Positions 1 to 6,666 of a stretch of 8,901 nt of DNA are shown piece by piece. The notes beneath the pieces were generated by a model that did no database searches, was not told the DNA's origin, and saw only the letters and a program-made list of their open reading frames with translations. Source of the stretch: an uncultured Bartonella sp. (GTDB taxonomy: Bacteria; Pseudomonadota; Alphaproteobacteria; Rhizobiales; Rhizobiaceae). The first letter of the stretch is position 1. The number at the start of each line of letters is the position of its first letter. The stretch covers positions 1-8,901 of the forward strand of contig CAMLON010000045.1 in NCBI GenBank assembly GCA_946481695.1, in the 5' to 3' direction. A program made the position numbers and the translations under genes.

Positions 1-21
1 CGCCCTCGTTGTGGCGCTCAT
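1..21 (-). CDS. 5' end of a minus-strand gene, product unknown (partial)
   Basis: An ATG read on the minus strand at 21-19 is followed by open codons to the window edge, giving MSATTRA. It is preceded by a strong purine-rich Shine-Dalgarno sequence, AAGGAAGG, ending 5 nt before the ATG. A run of A and T tracts upstream (60-90) looks like a promoter region. Only seven residues are visible, so the product cannot be identified. The gene is called on its start-site context alone. Confidence 0.5.
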
Positions 22-84
22 ATAGACCTTCCTTTCTCCAAGTGTCAACAGCCAAATCGAAAAAAAATGCACTTTTTTCATTTT

Positions 85-113
85 TTTATATCGATTCAAT
101 CAAAACTTGTGCC
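85..113 (-). promoter_or_regulatory. Possible promoter for the left-edge gene
   Basis: Read on the minus strand, TATAAA (90-85) is a good -10 element. It lies 17 nt after GGCACA (113-108), which matches the -35 consensus only in its last three bases. The flanking A and T tracts at 61-87 could add intrinsic curvature. The -35 is poor, so this is a candidate only. Confidence 0.28.
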
Positions 114-341
114 GGCTAACAATTACACCGTTAAAAGAGGCCTTTTTGGAGCCGGCTTCTAGCAAAAAATTCGCTTTGCATGACTCTGTCGGAGCAAAAA
201 AACCGCATTTTACGAAACGTGAAATTTAAAAAATGCGGATTTCAGGATGAAAAAACGACGTTCATCGAAAAAATATGCCGGTTTTTACAGAATCGGTTTG
301 GTTGGCTAACGAATCGCGGGCGAATCTTTCAAGTTGCGAGA

Positions 342-399
342 ACTTACCGGAGAATCTCCTGCCAATATCCGAGCACTTGCCGGAGTATCGCCTGCTGAT
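342..399. repeat. Two-copy imperfect 33-bp direct repeat
   Basis: The 25-nt segment 342-366 recurs at 375-399 with 20 of 25 positions identical; both start ACTT and contain CCGGAG and CCTGC. The period is 33 bp, so in one plus-strand frame it gives an 11-residue repeat, RELTGESPANI then RALAGVSPADS. A more decayed third unit may lie at 308-340, sharing GAATC and CGAG blocks. The multiple-of-three period suggests descent from a repeat-bearing coding sequence, but no plausible gene surrounds it now. Confidence 0.45.
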
Positions 400-700
400 T
401 CTTACAAGTTTGTTTTCCTCACTTATAAGAGACACACAGAAAAACACCCCCATGCGGTTTCAACTTCGGCATTGGTTATGATTCTTGAAGCATTGTTTGA
501 AATGACATTTTCCGATTCTGGAGCACAATTATGGGCTCTGGAACCGGATTCCGGATATTGACACATGCCACCGGGATCGGTTCTGTGTTTTTCGATTTAT
601 ATGTTCGCTTGGCAAAGATTGATTGTAACCTCTGCACCTTTCAAAATGCAGATATGGCAATCAGGTTCCATTCGAGAGCCAAAATTTTAATCGTCAAAAT

Positions 701-1636
701 TTATTTGCGTGTGAGGCAATTGACCAGATTGTCGGCAAGATTGGCAATCAATTCGGGATAAAGTCCGGCGCCTTCGGGCAAGGACTGTCCGAGAGGATCG
801 AGCATACCGACTTTAGCGGGCGTATTTTCGATAACGATATCGACCAACTTGTTGGGATATTGGGGTTCGGCGAAAACACAAACAACCTTTTCTTTCAAAA
901 TGGTCGTTTTGATTGCACTTATCCGTTGGGCACCAGGTTGACGTTCCGGATCAAGAGCGACAGACCCTATGGCATGAAGGCCGAAGCGGTGTTCAAAATA
1001 ATGGTAGGCATCATGAAAAACGATAAAGTTCTCGTCGCTTACCGGTGCAACAGATTGTTTTATGTTCTCTTCGGTTTCGGCAATCACTTTATCATATGCG
1101 TTTGCATTATGATGGTAGATTTCGGCATGATCGGGATCTTTCTTTGCCAAAACATCGGCCACATAGGCTAAAACTTTTCGGGCATTTTCCGGATCAAGCC
1201 AGAAATGAAAATCCATGGCGTGCGCCGTGTCACTCCCATGATTATGGTCATCACCGTGGTGTTCAAACAAGCCGCCTTCCCTGATTGGAAGGAGTTCAAC
1301 TCCGGGAGCTTGCGAGAGCGCAATCATCCGGTCTTTCAAACCAAAATTTTCGATGGGCTTGATAAGAAAAAGTTCCATATCGGGGTTGGCGATGAAAATA
1401 ATATCGGCTTCAGACAATATTTTTGCATCGGAGGGTTTTAACGCATAGCTATGTTCGGAGCCTGACTGTTTCACAATCAAAGCAGGTGTACCCAATTTTC
1501 CCATCACGGCAGCAACAAGCGAATGAAGCGGTTTTATGGAAACCACCACTTGCGGCACTGAAGACGCTTGAGCATTTACACCTGAAACGACAGCAAACAG
1601 ACACGCCGACAATGCATAAAAAAGAGACCGAAACAC
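701..1636 (-). CDS. znuA: ZnuA, periplasmic zinc-binding protein of the ZnuABC importer
   Basis: This is the substrate-binding protein that captures Zn2+ in the periplasm and hands it to ZnuB (cluster A-I binding proteins). With a GTG start at 1636 it has 311 residues. Residues 1-24 form a signal peptide: basic start, hydrophobic core and an AQA cleavage site before SSVPQ. By alignment from memory with E. coli ZnuA, the zinc ligands are His62 (SEHSY), His144 (DFHFWLDP) and His208 (VFHDAYHYF). A short His/Asp-rich loop typical of zinc rather than manganese binders lies at 126-139. Cys253 and Cys307 match the conserved disulfide pair. I chose GTG at 1636 because GGAG lies 7 nt upstream. The in-frame TTG at 1642 would add two residues and leave almost no spacing. 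It is divergent from znuC, and a Zur box sits in its 5' leader. Confidence 0.95.
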   Translation of the reverse strand: MFRSLFYALSACLFAVVSGVNAQASSVPQVVVSIKPLHSLVAAVMGKLGTPALIVKQSGSEHSYALKPSDAKILSEADIIFIANPDMELFLIKPIENFGLKDRMIALSQAPGVELLPIREGGLFEHHGDDHNHGSDTAHAMDFHFWLDPENARKVLAYVADVLAKKDPDHAEIYHHNANAYDKVIAETEENIKQSVAPVSDENFIVFHDAYHYFEHRFGLHAIGSVALDPERQPGAQRISAIKTTILKEKVVCVFAEPQYPNKLVDIVIENTPAKVGMLDPLGQSLPEGAGLYPELIANLADNLVNCLTRK

Positions 1637-1648
1637 TATCAAGCTCCG

Positions 1649-1667
1649 AATGTTACTTTATTACATT
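1649..1667. promoter_or_regulatory. Zur operator (Zur box) between znuA and znuC
   Basis: AATGTTACTTTATTACATT is a 19-bp inverted repeat with perfect outer arms AATGT/ACATT. Against the enterobacterial Zur consensus as I recall it (AATGTTATA-n-TATAACATT), 15 of 18 non-central positions agree. It begins 8 nt downstream of the -10 element of the znuA promoter, so it covers the expected transcription start. Bound zinc-loaded Zur should therefore block znuA. It is the only good Zur box I see in the divergent region, so it probably also controls znuC-znuB-zur. Confidence 0.85.
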
Positions 1668-1675
1668 ACGGTTTT

Positions 1676-1704
1676 GTATTAAGTCAGCCATTAAAAAAGT
1701 ACAA
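1676..1704 (-). promoter_or_regulatory. Sigma-70-like promoter for znuA
   Basis: Read on the minus strand, TTGTAC (1704-1699) and TAATAC (1681-1676) are separated by exactly 17 nt, a near-consensus housekeeping promoter. The expected start, near 1669, falls at the edge of the Zur box and gives a leader of about 33 nt before the GTG start. The geometry fits repression by occlusion when zinc is plentiful. Confidence 0.65.
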
Positions 1705-1778
1705 GGATTTTGCATATCAAACTTTGGTGTGAAACAGGCTGGGTCAAGGTTATGCGTGTAATTGAGTTTTCATCAAAA

Positions 1779-1790
1779 GATCGGCCGATC
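1779..1790. repeat. 12-bp perfect palindrome in the znuC leader
   Basis: GATCGGCCGATC is a perfect 12-bp palindrome about 53 nt before the znuC start codon. It has no loop, so it is more likely a protein or methylase recognition site, or chance, than an RNA hairpin. It does not resemble the Zur box. Confidence 0.35.
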
Positions 1791-1842
1791 ATTCAAAAAT
1801 TGGATGACTGACTGCAAAACCCCGATACCGAAGGATAGAAAA

Positions 1843-2631
1843 ATGGATAAAGAATGGCTGCTATCGCTCAACAAGGCAGGCATCGAAAGGAATGGTCGCT
1901 GGCTTGTCCACGGCATTGATCTTGATATTTATCGTGGAGAAATTGTCACATTGATCGGTCCGAACGGTTCGGGAAAATCGACAACGGCAAAAATGGCACT
2001 GGGAATTTTGAAGCCGTCCGCGGGGACTGTAACCAGAAAAGCAGGCTTGCGCATTGGCTATGTGCCGCAAAGATTGGTAATCGACCCATCTCTGCCTTTG
2101 ACAGTCCGCCGTTTCCTGACCTTGACGGCCAAACTTGATAAGAAAGGCATAAAATCGGTTTTATCGGAAACCGGTGTGGAAGATTTGGAAAATGCCAATG
2201 TTGCCGATTTGTCGGGAGGAGAATTGCAGCGGGTTCTGCTTGCCCGCTCTATTGCAAGAAAGCCTGATCTTCTTGTTCTCGACGAACCGCTACAGGGGGT
2301 TGACTATAATGGAGAAACCGAACTTTATGGATTGATTGCAAGTTTGCGCACAAAGCTTGATTGCGGCATTCTTCTTATCTCGCATGATCTTCATATTGTT
2401 ATGGCAGCGACCGATCGCGTGATTTGTCTGAATGGACATATTTGTTGCAGCGGGGCGCCAACGGAGGTTGCCCAAAGCGAGGCTTACGGGCGTCTTATCG
2501 GTGCGATACCGGATAATGGTTTGGCGCTTTATGAGCATCACCATAACCACCGTCATAACATTCATGGTGCAGTTATCAATGCTCCATCGGGAAAGCCAAC
2601 GAAAAATATCGGAGCCAACGACAATGCTTGA
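1843..2631 (+). CDS. znuC: ZnuC, ATPase subunit of the zinc ABC importer
   Basis: This cytoplasmic ABC ATPase drives zinc import through ZnuB. It has 262 residues from the ATG at 1843, which has AAGGA 7 nt upstream. The frame stays open upstream to a TTG at 1762 with no good ribosome binding site, so the longer form is unlikely. Motifs appear in normal order: Walker A GPNGSGKST at 39-47, Q-loop Gln76, signature LSGGELQR at 123-130, Walker B LLVLDE at 143-148, and H-loop His181 in LLISHD. After the ATPase domain comes a His-rich tail at 231-241 with seven histidines, which may bind metal. The last 8 nt overlap the start of znuB, indicating translational coupling. Transcription should be under the divergent Zur box. 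Confidence 0.95.
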   Translation: MDKEWLLSLNKAGIERNGRWLVHGIDLDIYRGEIVTLIGPNGSGKSTTAKMALGILKPSAGTVTRKAGLRIGYVPQRLVIDPSLPLTVRRFLTLTAKLDKKGIKSVLSETGVEDLENANVADLSGGELQRVLLARSIARKPDLLVLDEPLQGVDYNGETELYGLIASLRTKLDCGILLISHDLHIVMAATDRVICLNGHICCSGAPTEVAQSEAYGRLIGAIPDNGLALYEHHHNHRHNIHGAVINAPSGKPTKNIGANDNA

Positions 2632-3433
2632 CGATTATCTTGTAAGAGCGTTTTTAGCCGGTATCGGCGTGGCATTGATGGCGGGGCCGCTCGGCTGTTT
2701 TATCGTCTGGCAAAAGCTTGCCTATTTTGGCGACACGATGGCGCATTCGGCTTTGCTTGGCGTGGCATTTGCCCTGCTTTTCAATATTGATACGGTGCTC
2801 GGTGTTTTCCTTGTTGCTGTCATTGTTTCCATTGCACTCTTTATTCTTCAGGCAAGAGAAAAATTGTCGGGAGATTCGCTTTTGGGAATTCTTGCCCATG
2901 CAACGCTCGCCATTGGGCTTATCCTGATCGGATTTATGACCTGGACGAATGTCGACATCAACAGTTACCTGTTCGGGGATATTCTGGCAGTTTCACGCAC
3001 CGATTTACTGACAGTATGGATTGGCTGTGCCTTCATTCTGGTTGTCCTTTTTATTTTATGGCGTCCACTTCTGGCACTGACAATCAATATCGACATGGCA
3101 AAAGCCGAAAATATGAAGCCGGAACGCGCCCGCTTCATCTTTATGCTGCTTATGGCCATTGTCATTGCTGTTGCTATCAATATTATCGGCATCCTTTTGA
3201 TAACTGCACTTCTCATTATACCTGCCGCCACTGCCCGGCGCTTTTCAACAACCCCTGAACAGATGGCCATTCTTGCCTCTCTGATCGGTATTGTGGGAAC
3301 GGTTCTCGGCCTCTATGCGTCAATCGGGTTTGACAGCCGTTCCGGCCCCAGCGTTGTCGTTGCACTGTTTATTCTTTTTATTGCAAGCCGGTTGACGAGC
3401 GCAGCCATCAAGGAATTTTCCCATGACAAATAA
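2624..3433 (+). CDS. znuB: ZnuB, membrane permease of the zinc ABC importer
   Basis: This inner-membrane channel subunit of the metal ABC-3 family (ZnuB/MntB type) has 269 residues, and probably works as a dimer with ZnuC and ZnuA. The protein is almost entirely hydrophobic, with about eight predicted membrane segments. Family landmarks include GDTMAHSALLG at 36-46, the Asn/Gly-rich segment NIIGILLITALLIIPAATAR at 186-205, and GPSVVVALFILF near the C-terminus (241-252). The ATG at 2624 sits inside the end of znuC, with GGAG 9 nt upstream inside znuC. An upstream open stretch in this frame overlaps znuC deeply and is not credible as coding. The 3' end overlaps zur by 11 nt. Confidence 0.94.
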   Translation: MLDDYLVRAFLAGIGVALMAGPLGCFIVWQKLAYFGDTMAHSALLGVAFALLFNIDTVLGVFLVAVIVSIALFILQAREKLSGDSLLGILAHATLAIGLILIGFMTWTNVDINSYLFGDILAVSRTDLLTVWIGCAFILVVLFILWRPLLALTINIDMAKAENMKPERARFIFMLLMAIVIAVAINIIGILLITALLIIPAATARRFSTTPEQMAILASLIGIVGTVLGLYASIGFDSRSGPSVVVALFILFIASRLTSAAIKEFSHDK

Positions 3434-3821
3434 GCTGACGCGCAACCAGATGCTTGTGCTCGCCGTTCTTGAAAACGAACACACACCTTTGAGCGCCTAT
3501 ACAATCCTTGACCGGCTTCGCGACAAAGGGTTTCGCGCGCCTTTACAGGTCTATCGCGCGCTTCATAAACTTGTTTCCGAAAAATTGGTTCACAAGCTTG
3601 AAAGTGTCAATGCGTTTATGGCCTGCTTGCACCCTGAATGCCATAAACATGGGCCTACCGTTTTTATCATTTGTGAAAAATGCAGCCACGTTGCAGAGGT
3701 AGAAGATCCGACACTTGCCGAAACTATTCTACAAATGACACAAAAAGAAGGCTTTTTACCGGAAACAACCACTATTGAAATCCGTGGTTTGTGCACCAAT
3801 TGCAACCGCAAGCGGGCTTAA
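3423..3821 (+). CDS. zur: Zur, zinc-responsive Fur-family repressor
   Basis: This 132-residue DNA-binding repressor senses cytosolic zinc and shuts off zinc uptake. The N-terminal winged helix includes a recognition helix around 39-58 (QVYRALHKLVSEKLVHK). The C-terminal half carries two CxxC pairs for structural zinc, Cys84/Cys87 and Cys124/Cys127. Aligned by eye with E. coli Zur, the regulatory zinc site is also intact: His57, Cys68, His76 and Glu92. This argues for Zur rather than Fur or Mur. The ATG at 3423 overlaps the end of znuB and has AAGGA 8 nt upstream. As the last gene of the znuC-znuB-zur operon, with a Zur box upstream, it is probably autoregulated. Confidence 0.92.
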   Translation: MTNKLTRNQMLVLAVLENEHTPLSAYTILDRLRDKGFRAPLQVYRALHKLVSEKLVHKLESVNAFMACLHPECHKHGPTVFIICEKCSHVAEVEDPTLAETILQMTQKEGFLPETTTIEIRGLCTNCNRKRA

Positions 3822-3844
3822 GCGTTGATAGCTCATCCGTTTTA

Positions 3845-3873
3845 TTGACGGTATTGACCGTTTTGGATAAACA
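3845..3873 (+). promoter_or_regulatory. Candidate promoter for the emrA-emrB pair
   Basis: TTGACG (3845-3850) is a strong -35 match and is followed after 17 nt by TAAACA (3868-3873), a weak -10 match. It would start transcription about 28 nt before the emrA start codon. The efflux pair could instead be read through from zur across the 86-nt gap. No regulator gene of MarR or TetR type lies next to the pump. Confidence 0.3.
3848..3864 (+). terminator. Possible weak intrinsic terminator after zur
   Basis: ACGGT-ATTG-ACCGT forms a 5-bp stem with a 4-nt loop, plus one possible G-U pair, followed by only four T residues (the first in the stem) before GG. It lies 26 nt after the zur stop codon, which is where a terminator would be expected. 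The stem and T tract are short, and the element overlaps a candidate emrA promoter, so either reading is uncertain. Confidence 0.33.
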
Positions 3874-3907
3874 CCGCATTCCTTCATCAGATCTGGAAGT
3901 TTGTACC

Positions 3908-5014
3908 ATGCCAGAATTCTCGAACACCACACTCAAGACAATGCAGGCCAAACAACGCCCCCACAAGAAAATTGCTATCATCATAGCACTCATCGTTGCT
4001 ATTGCAGTTTTGTGGCTGGGGTTCAGGTGGCTTACCGAATGGCGTTTTCTTGTCACCACCGACGACGCTTATGTTCAAGGTGACATTGCCTCGATAGCCC
4101 CGAAAGTGAACGGTTATATCGACGATATACCGGTTGAAACCAACCATTATGTCAAAAAAGGTGACGTGTTATTCCGTCTGGATGATGGCGATTATAAAAT
4201 TGCCTATGACGAGGCAGAAGCCAAACTTCAAACGCAAAATCGCACACTTGCACGTATTGAAGCGCAGATTGCCGCTTCAAAAACCTCGCTCGACGAAGCC
4301 AATGCGCAAAAGGACGCTGCCAATGCAGTGGCCGTCAATGCCGATATTACATTAAAACGTGCAAAAGAACTGAATGTCGGGAGTTTCGTTGCAAAATCGG
4401 CTGTTGATAATGCCCAGTCGGCCTACGATCAGGCCGTTGCCAATGTTACGCGCGCCAAGGCGCAAATTGCTGCGGCGGCTGCCAATATTACAGTTCTTGA
4501 AGCGCAACATGACGAGGCGGTAAGCGAAACGCGAAGCCTTGAACTGGCACGCGACAAAGCCCGTCGTGACCTTGATTTTACAGTGTTGCGCGCGCCTTTT
4601 GACGGCGTTTTGGGAAATCTTGCCGGTAAAAAAGGCGACTATGTCGTCGTTGGTCAACGTCTGGCTGCACTGGTTCCTGTCAATGCCCTTTATATTGATG
4701 CAAATTACAAGGAAACCCAACTTCCTTCGATCTATGGTGGTGAAAAAGTGCGCATCTCTGTTGACGGGCTTGATGGTGAAAGCTTTGAGGGTACAGTCGT
4801 TTCATTGTCACCTGCATCAGGTGCTGTTTTTTCACTTTTGCCACCGCAAAATGCCACCGGCAATTTTACCAAAATTGTCCAGCGTGTTCCGGTCAGAATT
4901 TCGATACCTGAAAATATTCTTGCAACAGGGCGCATTCGCGCCGGCATGAGCGTTGTTGTCAGCGTCGACATGCGCACAAAACCGGAAGGTGCAAAACCCT
5001 TGGCAATGAAGTGA
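3908..5014 (+). CDS. emrA: EmrA-like membrane-fusion (HlyD family) efflux adaptor
   Basis: This 368-residue periplasmic adaptor links an inner-membrane MFS pump to an outer-membrane channel. It has a short cytosolic N-terminus, one membrane anchor at about 21-42, then a first half-lipoyl/barrel segment (DDAYVQGDIASIAPKVNGYI, 52-71). A long Ala/Lys/Glu-rich coiled-coil hairpin follows (about 98-222), then the second half-lipoyl (FTVLRAPFDGVLG, 224-236) and a beta-barrel domain. The segment NATGNFTKIVQRVPVRISI (316-334) is characteristic of the EmrA branch. The ATG at 3908 has GGAAG 8 nt upstream. The frame stays open upstream into zur, but that part is a shadow. emrB follows after 7 nt. The substrate cannot be read from the sequence. 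No outer-membrane TolC-type gene is in the window. Confidence 0.9.
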   Translation: MPEFSNTTLKTMQAKQRPHKKIAIIIALIVAIAVLWLGFRWLTEWRFLVTTDDAYVQGDIASIAPKVNGYIDDIPVETNHYVKKGDVLFRLDDGDYKIAYDEAEAKLQTQNRTLARIEAQIAASKTSLDEANAQKDAANAVAVNADITLKRAKELNVGSFVAKSAVDNAQSAYDQAVANVTRAKAQIAAAAANITVLEAQHDEAVSETRSLELARDKARRDLDFTVLRAPFDGVLGNLAGKKGDYVVVGQRLAALVPVNALYIDANYKETQLPSIYGGEKVRISVDGLDGESFEGTVVSLSPASGAVFSLLPPQNATGNFTKIVQRVPVRISIPENILATGRIRAGMSVVVSVDMRTKPEGAKPLAMK

Positions 5015-5021
5015 GGTTTTG

Positions 5022-6587
5022 ATGACCGCTGCCAGCCTCCCCCACATGGAAGAACATATCGAACCGAAAAAAATCGTGGCCTTTGTGGCTATGGTTTTCG
5101 GCATGTTCATGGCTATTCTCGACATCCAGATTGTCTCTGCCTCCTTGTCGGAAATACAGGCAGGACTTTCGGCAAGCTCGGATGAGATAGCCTGGGTGCA
5201 AACATCCTATCTCATTGCCGAAGTCATTATGATTCCGTTATCGGGATTTTTGGGCCGGTTGTTGTCAACGCGAGTACTTTTTACAATTTCGGCAGCCGGT
5301 TTCACCATTGCATCCGCCCTTTGTGCAACGGCCGGTTCCATTGAACAGATGATAGCCTACCGTGCCCTTCAGGGCTTTATCGGTGGCGGCATGATTCCAA
5401 GTGTGTTCGCCGCCGCCTTTACTATTTTCCCGCCTTCAAAACAGCCGATTGTTTCACCCATTATCGGGCTGGTGGCAACACTTGCCCCCACGATCGGCCC
5501 GACGGTCGGCGGTTATCTGAGCCATGCTTTTTCCTGGCATTGGCTGTTTCTTGTCAATGTGCCGTTCGGTATTCTTGTAACCATTGCCTCATGGAAACTT
5601 ATCGACTTTGATAAAGGTGACAGCTCGCTTTTCCAATCCTTCGACTGGTTCGGTTTAATTACCATGGCGACCTTTCTCGGCTCCCTTGAATATGTGCTTG
5701 AAGAAGGCCCCCGTAATGACTGGATGGAAGACGAAATGATCTTCCGTTTTACAATTGTTATGGGCGTTTCTGCCATTCTGTTTTTCTGGCGTGTACTCAC
5801 AGCAAAAAACCCGATTGTCGATCTCAAGGCCTTTGTAAATCTGAATTTTGCACTCGGTTCGATCTTTTCTTTCGTTATGGGTATCGGGCTTTACGGGCTT
5901 ACCTATCTTTACCCGCTCTATCTTGGACAAATTCGCGGTTATGACGCCTTGATGATCGGCGAGACGATGTTCGTTTCCGGTTTGATGATGTTTTTTTCCG
6001 CTCCCCTTGCCGGTTTTCTTTCCACCAAGCTTGACCCGCGTTTAATGATGGGGCTGGGATTTGCCGGTTTTGGCTGGGGCACATGGCTTGTAACCGGAAT
6101 GACAGCCGACTGGGATTTCTGGGAATTGTTCTGGCCGCAAATTTTGCGCGGCGGCTCGCTCATTTTGTGTATGGTGCCGATCAACAATATCGCGCTTGGT
6201 ACACTTTCCGCCGAAAAACTTAAAAACGCATCCGGTCTTTTCAACCTCACCCGTAATCTCGGTGGAGCGGTGGGGCTTGCAATCATCAATACCATTATTA
6301 TGCGACGCACAGATTTTCACTATGAGCGACTATCGGAAAGTGTGCAATGGGGAAACCGGCAGGCAATCAACCTGTTGAACTCTTTAGCGAGCCAACTTGA
6401 TATGGCGGGCTTGAACCCGAAAGATTCGGCGTTGATGCAACTTTACAATATTGTCCGCCAACAGGCGACAGTAATGGCTTTTATCGACGCTTTCTTCATA
6501 CTTACCCTTTTATTCGCAATTCTCACACTTCTGGTTTTTGCTGTGAAAAAGCCGAAAACCGTGAGTGGAGCCGTTGGCGGGCATTAA
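5022..6587 (+). CDS. emrB: EmrB-like DHA2-family MFS multidrug efflux transporter
   Basis: This 521-residue proton-driven inner-membrane exporter has about 14 predicted membrane helices, the normal size for drug:H+ antiporter family 2. Visible landmarks are Asp34 in helix 1 (MAILDIQIVSASL), Arg114 in helix 4 (AYRALQGFIGGGM), and the antiporter motif C region GLVATLAPTIGPTVGGYL (149-166) followed by SWHWLFLVNVPFG (171-183), a DHA2 hallmark. I chose ATG at 5022 because TGAGG lies 5 nt upstream; a TTG directly before it is the only nearby alternative. Start and emrA stop are 7 nt apart, so the two are co-translated partners of a tripartite pump. Likely substrates are hydrophobic toxic compounds by family analogy; the specific drug is unknown. 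Confidence 0.92.
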   Translation: MTAASLPHMEEHIEPKKIVAFVAMVFGMFMAILDIQIVSASLSEIQAGLSASSDEIAWVQTSYLIAEVIMIPLSGFLGRLLSTRVLFTISAAGFTIASALCATAGSIEQMIAYRALQGFIGGGMIPSVFAAAFTIFPPSKQPIVSPIIGLVATLAPTIGPTVGGYLSHAFSWHWLFLVNVPFGILVTIASWKLIDFDKGDSSLFQSFDWFGLITMATFLGSLEYVLEEGPRNDWMEDEMIFRFTIVMGVSAILFFWRVLTAKNPIVDLKAFVNLNFALGSIFSFVMGIGLYGLTYLYPLYLGQIRGYDALMIGETMFVSGLMMFFSAPLAGFLSTKLDPRLMMGLGFAGFGWGTWLVTGMTADWDFWELFWPQILRGGSLILCMVPINNIALGTLSAEKLKNASGLFNLTRNLGGAVGLAIINTIIMRRTDFHYERLSESVQWGNRQAINLLNSLASQLDMAGLNPKDSALMQLYNIVRQQATVMAFIDAFFILTLLFAILTLLVFAVKKPKTVSGAVGGH

Positions 6588-6598
6588 CACTCCAAACT

Positions 6599-6626
6599 TT
6601 GAGGAAAAAACACAAAAAACGATTAT
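6599..6626 (+). promoter_or_regulatory. Candidate promoter upstream of the alcohol dehydrogenase homologue
   Basis: TTGAGG (6599-6604) and GATTAT (6621-6626) are separated by 16 nt, each matching four of six consensus bases. The predicted start near 6633 leaves a leader of about 34 nt, which includes a seven-T run (6636-6642). The gap from emrB to the next gene is only 79 nt, so readthrough from emrB is also possible. Confidence 0.3.
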
Positions 6627-6666
6627 GGGTTTTGCTTTTTTTACTCTTCTCACGTAAATATAAATA

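Larger units (their letters stand above)
22..700. other. Long non-coding stretch between the left-edge gene and znuA
   Basis: About 680 nt carry no gene I can support. The open frames here are short (about 60-76 codons), overlap one another on both strands, mostly lack a Shine-Dalgarno sequence and give low-complexity translations with no recognisable family. The left part (60-180) is AT-rich, with A/T tracts belonging to the upstream region of the left-edge gene. The middle (308-407) carries a degenerate 33-bp direct repeat. The right part is the downstream region of znuA. An AT-only inverted repeat (682-702) overlaps the znuA stop codon, but without G-C pairs it is not a convincing terminator. 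The stretch could be gene decay or an undetected small RNA; nothing in the sequence decides this. Confidence 0.5.

Noticed and set aside
544..554. CCGGA-T-TCCGG palindrome
   Set aside because: It is short, isolated and not linked to any promoter or gene start; likely chance.
180..561. Overlapping short open frames (63-76 codons) on both strands
   Set aside because: They overlap one another, begin mostly without a ribosome binding site, and give translations with no recognisable domain; the 11-residue repeat in one frame is recorded as a DNA repeat instead.
631..652. TCTGCA/TGCAGA hairpin downstream of znuA
   Set aside because: The stem is 6 bp with a 10-nt loop and no T run on the minus strand; too weak to call a terminator.
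682..702. AAATTTT/AAAATTT inverted repeat at the znuA stop codon
   Set aside because: It is made of A-T pairs only, overlaps the stop codon and has no T tract after it, so it is unlikely to terminate transcription.
531..761. Plus-strand 76-codon frame running into the end of znuA
   Set aside because: It runs antisense into the 3' end of a clear gene, and its translation has no family features.
6613..6642. CAAAA/TTTTG stem followed by a run of seven T after emrB
   Set aside because: Only five pairs, almost all A-T, with a 12-nt loop; the T run alone does not make an intrinsic terminator.
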